DNA from: Nitzschia sp. DOCU1
Taxonomy: Eukaryota; Bacillariophyta; Bacillariophyceae; Bacillariales; Bacillariaceae
DNA: 64,000 nt
Direction of reading: 5' to 3'
Assembly (NCBI GenBank): GCA_951394045.1
Contig: OX595990.1
Span: 1,961,049 to 2,025,048, forward strand
Part shown: positions 62,398 through 64,000 of the stretch, in pieces
Layout: each line of letters begins with the position of its first letter
Position numbering within the stretch: the first letter of the stretch is position 1
The notes under the pieces: generated by a model
What the model was told of the DNA's origin: nothing
The model's database searches: none
The model's input: only the letters and a program-made list of their open reading frames with translations
Translations under genes and position numbers: made by a program

Positions 62398-62709
62398 TGT
62401 TCAAATACGGTAAATCTGGTGGTCAAGGATCGCTCTTCACGACGTCATCAGCGTGATGACGCAATCGTATAGGGAAGTGCAACGTTCACTCCCGAACAGC
62501 CACGTGCTGACTCCAACGAGGAGAAGGCATGGAGATGGCACTAAGTACGATACAAATCAGAGTACATCAGCTGTCTATCTCGACAGCATACATTTAGTTT
62601 ACGCACTGTTAGTGCTCATAAGTTTCAGAATCAACACACTGCAACACAACCACAAGTTATTTGAGCTCTTTTTACGATTAGCCAGTACCGGTCATCGTAG
62701 ATTTCAACA
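62398..62709 (+). repeat. Right LTR (312 bp)
   Basis: Same length and, by eye, the same sequence as the left LTR over all 312 bases, offset by 5,973 bp. The CRE-like palindrome is at 62443-62461. The GCCCTG duplication follows at 62710-62715. Confidence 0.95.
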
Positions 62710-62715
62710 GCCCTG

Positions 62716-63173
62716 TATGTCATCGCGCTAATTCGACTATATCGACTAACGTCTCATTATTTTTCGCCAGGGCCATAGATTTGAAATTCAAAAATGTACG
62801 TTTGTTGTGTGCTACAAAGGACATCAACCAGACGAGGAAGACGTAGGACGGTGATTCGATTCGATTCATCATCGCGTAATTGCGCGAGCGTTGAAAAATA
62901 ACACGAGATTCTACGATACCAGGTACATACGTGATGACGAAAGGTTCGTGGCTTTGGTTTCTTCCCCGCAGCACCGATCGCAGCTTATGTATGAAATACC
63001 TACATTTCATTCTTCTCGCATCGAACCTGTGCTTGCTACACTCTACGAGTACTCTATCATAAGAAAGCCCCCATCGGTGCTTCACAACTCGCACAAACAT
63101 TCCTCCAACTTGAAGTCGACAGGACAAAGCTACGTTTGTAAATCTGAATTGCTTTTGTTCAAGTTCATCCAGC
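62716..63173. other. Intergenic region right of the retrotransposon
   Basis: 458 bp with no gene. It is the 5' region of the gene starting at 63174. A minus-strand frame (62720-63229) across it has no domain. Confidence 0.45.
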
Positions 63174-64000
63174 ATGGTGACTCCTAGTAGAACCAAGCGA
63201 TCGACATGCGATGATGATGATAACTCCACGATGAGTGAAGAAGAATCATCTTCTTTTGATAAAGCGGAAAATAGCGAGAAATATCAGGAGAGCCTAAAAG
63301 CCCTCGATCAAGTCTATCACCATTTGGATCGCAAAGCTCAAAAGTTTTTGAGTACGGTCAAACGAATGGTGGACAATCTGAACAAGATGAAAAAAGCATA
63401 TAATGATGGGTCGCCTCTTGCATGCCGAAAGGAGCTATGGGACTTTCAAAATAGCTTGGAAGAAGTCTTGGCCGCCCGGAATCGCCTAGAGTTTCAGAGT
63501 GATAAGTTCGAGGAATGCTTGCAGACGGCTGCTCAACGCCGGCGGAAGGCTTTACGACGGCACAAGCGGAGACGAGTGAAAGGTCGAAATACTTCACCGC
63601 AAGCGGATGCGGTGGGGTCGAACAGTGACGTTGCTGCCGTGGTGCCTGATGTGATACCCAGCCTTAACGTCGACGACGAAGGTCACCCCGAACGGTATGA
63701 ACGACGAAACGATGCCGAATCGATTTCAGAGAACAATCAAACGACCGAAGTACTCGGTGGCTTTGCAACAGCTTCCTCACAGAATCATGTTCATCAAGCC
63801 GTCAGAGTGTCAGCCCGTAGAAGGAGACCAAACCCAAGAGTATTTGGAGAACTTCCCCCCCGGTGCTTTAATGCAATGGAGACTCCGCCCTCAACTGGCG
63901 AGACCGGAAACCGCCCAAAAAGTCACAAGAAGACTGGACTTTCAAGCCTACCAACTTTGATTGAACACCAAGATCTCCTCAAAAGAAGTCACGGCAGCAG
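63174..64000 (+). CDS. Basic coiled-coil protein, partial (3' end beyond window)
   Basis: From ATG 63174 one frame stays open for 275 codons to the window edge. I do not recognise the family. It begins MVTPSRTKRSTCDDDDNS and has an acidic Ser-rich patch. A coiled coil follows (residues about 40-125), ending in an Arg/Lys cluster (QRRRKALRRHKRRRVKGR) that looks like a nuclear signal. Then comes a polar Asn/Ser/Pro-rich region with repeated Arg clusters (ARRRRPNPR). A second frame (63697-63960) is also open and protein-like, so a splice or frame change in this stretch cannot be excluded. The retrotransposon ends 465 bp upstream of this ATG. Confidence 0.55.
   Translation, partial: MVTPSRTKRSTCDDDDNSTMSEEESSSFDKAENSEKYQESLKALDQVYHHLDRKAQKFLSTVKRMVDNLNKMKKAYNDGSPLACRKELWDFQNSLEEVLAARNRLEFQSDKFEECLQTAAQRRRKALRRHKRRRVKGRNTSPQADAVGSNSDVAAVVPDVIPSLNVDDEGHPERYERRNDAESISENNQTTEVLGGFATASSQNHVHQAVRVSARRRRPNPRVFGELPPRCFNAMETPPSTGETGNRPKSHKKTGLSSLPTLIEHQDLLKRSHGS

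Larger units (their letters stand above)
56425..62709 (+). mobile_element. Complete Ty1/copia LTR retrotransposon (diatom CoDi type), 6.3 kb
   Basis: Two 312-bp LTRs flank a gag frame and a pol frame in the order protease, integrase, reverse transcriptase, RNase H, which is the copia order. LTR ends are TG...CA, a polypurine tract sits just before the right LTR, a tRNA-like primer site follows the left LTR, and a 5-6 bp target duplication brackets the whole. All expected domains are open. The pre-insertion sequence can be read straight across the duplication (AAAACTCGCCCTG then TATGTC). By-eye comparison found no difference between the LTRs, so insertion is recent. Confidence 0.97.

Noticed and set aside
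1..64000. CRISPR arrays, prokaryotic operons or phage genes
   Set aside because: No regularly spaced short repeats with unique spacers, genes are spliced and carry eukaryotic targeting signals, and the only tandem array has contiguous monomers without spacers.

Overview
The window looks like nuclear DNA of a diatom, most likely a pennate species close to Phaeodactylum tricornutum. Several lines of evidence agree. Genes are compact and mostly intronless, with a few short GT-AG introns of about 50-190 bp. Several plastid-type enzymes carry a signal peptide followed by an ASAF-like cleavage site (SNAFAP, LALAFG or a Trp variant such as YAW, VAW, GAW). PsbU is nuclear-encoded. There is a eukaryotic NRT2 nitrate transporter and an intact Ty1/copia element of the diatom CoDi style. 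The species call is inference.

Layout. 1-8290 (-): the GCN1 translational-stress scaffold, four exons, C-terminus cut by the window edge. 8485-16385: a 7.9 kb insertion bounded by 105-bp inverted repeats. It carries a 1003-aa protein resembling a DUF6589-type transposase-like family, a Ulp1-like cysteine protease (split by a 49-bp intron) and two unrecognised ORFs, and is my best candidate for an undescribed system. 16831-19025: a coiled-coil/PH/UIM protein. 19085-22671 (-): a short-chain dehydrogenase and NRT2. 24244-28754: a hypothetical gene, phytoene desaturase (-) and a ubiquitin-like membrane protein. 28905-32414: a small hypothetical protein, a tail-anchored vWA protein and a PDZ protein. 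32548-36615 (-): a UvrB-UvrC fusion with a plastid-type presequence. 37344-41219: an acyltransferase-3 membrane protein and an STK19-like winged-helix protein. About 41.9-43.9 kb: a satellite-like array whose core is a 229-bp higher-order unit made of two related 114/115-bp monomers. 44694-46181: PsbU and a second putative thylakoid-lumen protein, divergently transcribed. 46729-51800: eIF3g and a plastid-type glucose-6-phosphate isomerase. 52019-56088: a hypothetical protein, protoporphyrinogen oxidase and a DUF6824-like protein. 56425-62709: a complete copia retrotransposon with two 312-bp LTRs that look identical and a 6-bp target duplication; gag and pol share one frame separated by a single UGA. 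63174-64000: the 5' part of a basic coiled-coil protein that runs off the end.

Functionally, the host genes are enriched for plastid metabolism: carotenoid synthesis (PDS), tetrapyrrole synthesis (PPO), photosystem II (PsbU), plastid sugar metabolism (GPI) and probably plastid nucleotide excision repair (UvrBC). Nitrate uptake and translation or amino-acid stress (eIF3g, GCN1) are also represented. They do not form an operon-like system. The mobile elements sit between host genes and interrupt none that I can see.
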